This document shows, piece by piece, positions 61,423-64,000 of a stretch of 64,000 bases of DNA (its first letter is position 1; the number at the start of each line of letters is the position of its first letter). Source of the DNA: Chitinophaga pinensis (GTDB taxonomy: Bacteria > Bacteroidota > Bacteroidia > Chitinophagales > Chitinophagaceae). Location: assembly GCA_943333125.1 (NCBI GenBank), contig CALQSB010000007.1, positions 21,204-85,203 on the forward strand, given 5' to 3'. The notes under the pieces are model-generated. The model ran no database searches, had not been told where the DNA came from, and was given only the letters and a program-made list of their open reading frames with translations. Position numbers and translations under genes: made by a program.

Positions 61423-61998
61423 CTACCCTGGAAACTTCGACGCCGGCACACTTATCGTACCCACTGACTCGGTTATACGCCAGTTTTTAAAATCCTGACT
61501 CGCTTCCATTCCTTTGCCATTGATGGTTTCTGTCTTGGTTCGAATGCGAACGGGCTTATCGGTGTAAAATTCATTTCCTGTTTTGCTGCGGTCCCAGTAA
61601 AGCTCATCACATATCAGCGTGTCGCCCTTCTCCATATTAATAACCACCACACTGTCTTTTAAATACACAATGCTTTGGTATTGTTTGTACCTGCCATAAT
61701 GAGCATTTAATTTACTTTCTATTTTTGCAGAATCATTATAAAAATCAACATGCAAAGTTTTTGGAAATTCAACATAAGGAACAGATTCCTGCACATTCAA
61801 CATCAAAGGTGAAGTTAATATCGCTTTTGTTTTTCCGCCAATAGTATAATTTAATGTAATCGTTCTGGCTTCTTCAACACCTGTTTTAGTGGAGTTTAGA
61901 TTTTTTACTTTAGATTCATCGTTTTCACAACTCAATAAAAAAATGCAGCTTAAAATTAAGGCTGCATTAATTATTTTATGAAATAAGGGATGATACAT
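61423..61998 (-). CDS. lptC: LptC-like LPS export protein (lipoprotein)
   Basis: A 191-residue envelope protein with a lipoprotein-like signal (Cys24 in FLLSCEND; another Cys at 18). The mature part has the LptC/OstA-type beta-jellyroll: SVPYVEFPKTLHVDFYNDSAKIESKLNAHYGRY and DTLICDELYWDRSKTGNEFYTDKPVRI. LptC bridges the LptB2FG transporter and the periplasmic LptA in lipopolysaccharide transport. It follows the outer-membrane protein gene in the coaX operon, a common arrangement in Bacteroidota. Confidence 0.85.
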   Translation of the reverse strand: MYHPLFHKIINAALILSCIFLLSCENDESKVKNLNSTKTGVEEARTITLNYTIGGKTKAILTSPLMLNVQESVPYVEFPKTLHVDFYNDSAKIESKLNAHYGRYKQYQSIVYLKDSVVVINMEKGDTLICDELYWDRSKTGNEFYTDKPVRIRTKTETINGKGMEASQDFKNWRITESVGTISVPASKFPG

Positions 61999-62022
61999 GA
62001 GTTCTTAAAAACTGATTAGTGA

Positions 62023-63399
62023 TTAGTCATAACTTCTTTTCTGAAACCATCTTGCATTCATAGAGACACCGAAGCTGTATTTAAAGAAATTTTCTCTTAA
62101 TCCAAATGAGTTTCTATCGCCGCGGGCGCCAATCTCACAAGAAGCATTCAGGCTCACAAAATCTCCTCTGCTTTGAATAAGTCTTGGTGTGGTTAATGGA
62201 AAACTTGCACCTAAAGTAAAAGCATAATTATAACGGGTATCTACAACTTTTAAATAATCAGGACCATAATAAAATCCAGATCTGTATTTAATATAATCTC
62301 TGTATTTGTTTGTAGCAGCGTTTAATCTTGCAGGATAAAACTCTGTTCCTGCTTTGATTACCCAACAGTTTGCCACATTATCTTTTTGATTGTAGTAGCT
62401 GTAAGTATTCCAGTTAGTATATTCAAAATCGGCACCAATAAGCCAGTTGTGATTTTTACTTTGATAAGTAAAACCTGCTCCATAAGTTGCGGGTAAAACC
62501 ATATTGCCTAAAACATCACTTAATACAGAAACACTGTCGATTCTGATTAGACCTCCGCTGGCATCATATCCAAAAGTCTCGTTAGTTGAGCTTTGTTTGG
62601 CTTTAAGTGTTTGTTGAAAATTTGCATAAGCTCCAATTCTCAAGCAACCCGTTCTGTTGATATTCATTTTGTATTGGATGCCGGCTGTAAGAAAAACGCC
62701 TCCAAATCTGCTAGAAATTTCTGTGTTGGCTTTATAGTAAGAAACCGAATCATTAATCAAGGCGAGTTTTGTACTATTATCTTTATTGCCAAAAGTATAG
62801 CCAGAACTCACACCAAGACAAATTTCATTTTTGAATTTTCCTTTTCCTGTTTTTCTAATACCCGTGCTTACATTCGCCTGATTAACACCACCAGTGCCTT
62901 CATATAAAGTATAAGTGCTGTCAATATTGCTGATTCTGCTATTTTGTTCAATTTTATAACTTATTCTGGAAATAGGTCTCAACCCAAAACTAACACCCCA
63001 TGTGGTTCCTTTTTTTTCCATTTTTTTATTAGAAATAGGAAAAGCAAGTTGAAAATAAGAAACCAGCACATTAGTGGCTTTGTATTTATCTGTAGTAGTG
63101 GTACTCTTCAGATTTCTAATATCAATTTCGGTACCTAGGTCAAATATGGTGTTAGAGAAATTTTTTGTATTGGAAAGATTTCCGAGAGAAGCAGGGTTTA
63201 TGAGATTGATACAAAAAGGGGAGCCAATGATACCAAAATCAGAATAAGCAGCTGAGATACCACCCATACCTCGGTTCATTACATTTTGTCCCGTAAGCAG
63301 ATCTCCAATTCCATATCTGCTGTAAGGAGAATTGTCTTGAGACCTGGCAACTAAAAAAGACACAGAAACGATAGTCAGTAAAAATATTCTTCTAAGCAT
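62023..63399 (-). CDS. Probable outer-membrane beta-barrel protein
   Basis: The ATG at 63399 gives 458 residues with a signal peptide (IFLLTIVSVSFLVARSQ). A start 102 bases upstream would overlap coaX and lacks a signal at its beginning. The mature part begins DNSPYSRYGIGDLLTGQNVMNRGMGG, a conserved start in this group, and has alternating aromatic strands typical of outer-membrane barrels, ending with an aromatic residue-containing strand (NARWFQKRSYD). Its exact function is not known. One base separates it from the coaX stop; lptC follows after 24 bases. Confidence 0.75.
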   Translation of the reverse strand: MLRRIFLLTIVSVSFLVARSQDNSPYSRYGIGDLLTGQNVMNRGMGGISAAYSDFGIIGSPFCINLINPASLGNLSNTKNFSNTIFDLGTEIDIRNLKSTTTTDKYKATNVLVSYFQLAFPISNKKMEKKGTTWGVSFGLRPISRISYKIEQNSRISNIDSTYTLYEGTGGVNQANVSTGIRKTGKGKFKNEICLGVSSGYTFGNKDNSTKLALINDSVSYYKANTEISSRFGGVFLTAGIQYKMNINRTGCLRIGAYANFQQTLKAKQSSTNETFGYDASGGLIRIDSVSVLSDVLGNMVLPATYGAGFTYQSKNHNWLIGADFEYTNWNTYSYYNQKDNVANCWVIKAGTEFYPARLNAATNKYRDYIKYRSGFYYGPDYLKVVDTRYNYAFTLGASFPLTTPRLIQSRGDFVSLNASCEIGARGDRNSFGLRENFFKYSFGVSMNARWFQKRSYD

Positions 63400-63400
63400 G

Positions 63401-64000
63401 TTAATTATTAAGTTCGCTGAGCGCATACAATCCCTTGAATAAAAAATAAACGTCGGCAAATATCTTGTTTTTAAGTTGACTGGCAAAATAGGGGGCATCA
63501 CCCCCGGTTAAAACCACGTTAAAGTTACCGTATTTATTGCTGTATTTTTCAATGAAACCATCGATTTCACTAGCAATTCCGAAGATTACACCGGATTGTA
63601 AATTTGTTTTAGTATCATATCCAATAAAGGGAAAATTAGGGTCTGATTGCACTAAAGGTAATTTAGCCGTATAGTCATGCATGGATTTAAACCGTAAGTC
63701 CATGCCCGGAGAAATTGCTCCTCCGATAAAAAGATGTTGCTGATTTACGAAATTATAGGTGATACAGGAACCTAGTCCAATAATCAGATTGTTTTTATTG
63801 GGGTATATATGGCAGGCTGCAGCGATTAACGCTAATCTGTCTGGTCCGATTGAATCGGGTTTGCTCACGGCTATGTGGAAATTGAGTTTACTTTGATTTG
63901 ATAATTTATGAAAAAGGGTTTTACTGGCTAATAAAATTTCAATTTCAGGATTATGATTAATTACCGAAGAAAGAATAGTTTTTACCGGATTGTATTTTTC
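63401..64000 (-). CDS. coaX: Type III pantothenate kinase, C-terminal part (cut by right edge)
   Basis: Phosphorylates pantothenate, first step of coenzyme A synthesis. The frame is open to the window edge, giving about 199 of the usual 245 or so residues; the GTG at 63868 is internal, not the start. PVKTILSSV, IGPDRLALIAAA, GLGSCITYNFV, GGAISPGMDLRF and LTGGDAPYFASQL are family motifs. In most members the CITY segment is followed by Asp; here it is Asn. The gene starts the coaX-OMP-lptC operon on this side. Confidence 0.9.
   Translation of the reverse strand, partial: EKYNPVKTILSSVINHNPEIEILLASKTLFHKLSNQSKLNFHIAVSKPDSIGPDRLALIAAACHIYPNKNNLIIGLGSCITYNFVNQQHLFIGGAISPGMDLRFKSMHDYTAKLPLVQSDPNFPFIGYDTKTNLQSGVIFGIASEIDGFIEKYSNKYGNFNVVLTGGDAPYFASQLKNKIFADVYFLFKGLYALSELNN

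Overview
The window is AT-rich bacterial chromosome and looks like a member of the Bacteroidota, most likely family Chitinophagaceae. This is inferred from a TamB protein paired with a lipoprotein-type TamA (TamL), promoter boxes of the Bacteroidota type (TTTG, about 19 bases, TAnnTTTG), many short lipoproteins, DUF2911 and DUF2400 proteins, a coaX / outer-membrane protein / lptC operon, and sparse Shine-Dalgarno sites. No tRNA, rRNA, CRISPR array, phage or complete insertion sequence was seen.

Layout. (1) 1-13984: surface polysaccharide (O-antigen or capsule) cluster. It holds the end of a probable flippase, a methyltransferase, four glycosyltransferases, a lone reverse-strand polytopic protein that may be the polymerase, rfbB, rfbA, a WbpD/QdtC-like N-acetyltransferase and two AsnB-type amidotransferases. 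(2) 14146-21048: hexuronate use, with an SDR mannonate oxidoreductase candidate, uxuA, uxaC, a secreted two-domain esterase and, on the other strand, an MHS-type transporter with a small membrane protein. (3) 21258-31707: reverse-strand run of paaZ, a crotonase, tamB and tamL. (4) 31825-39226: a DUF1569-like protein, adk, an aminotransferase, two glycosyltransferases, an inositol-phosphatase-like enzyme, thiL, and a 41-residue lipoprotein gene at 34769-34894. (5) 39234-46926: mostly secreted or lipid-anchored proteins of unknown role, an XRE regulator, an S41 peptidase, a YafV-like amidase, an AcpH-like protein and a DUF2911 protein. (6) 46984-64000: a third AsnB paralogue, a cystathionine gamma-synthase/lyase, a DUF2400 protein, a fatty-acid hydroxylase, a FAH-family enzyme, a flavin reductase, lysS, a DPP IV-type peptidase, an AKR-YffB-SDR operon and the coaX-OMP-lptC operon, cut by the right edge.

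How the genes work together. RfbA and RfbB make dTDP-4-keto-6-deoxyglucose. The adjacent acetyltransferase suggests an N-acetylated amino sugar, but the matching aminotransferase is not in the window. UxaC, the SDR enzyme and UxuA would take glucuronate to 2-keto-3-deoxygluconate; the secreted esterase could release the substrate from plant polymers (inference).

No clear defence system or new enzyme pathway was found. The most unusual signal is between the genes: at least four families of palindromic or tandem repeats. One is a MITE-like element of about 160 bp, present twice in opposite orientations plus partial copies. Repeats often start within a few bases of a stop codon and in two genes supply it. 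Several convergent gene pairs have 0-7 bp between stop codons, or overlap, leaving no room for a terminator.
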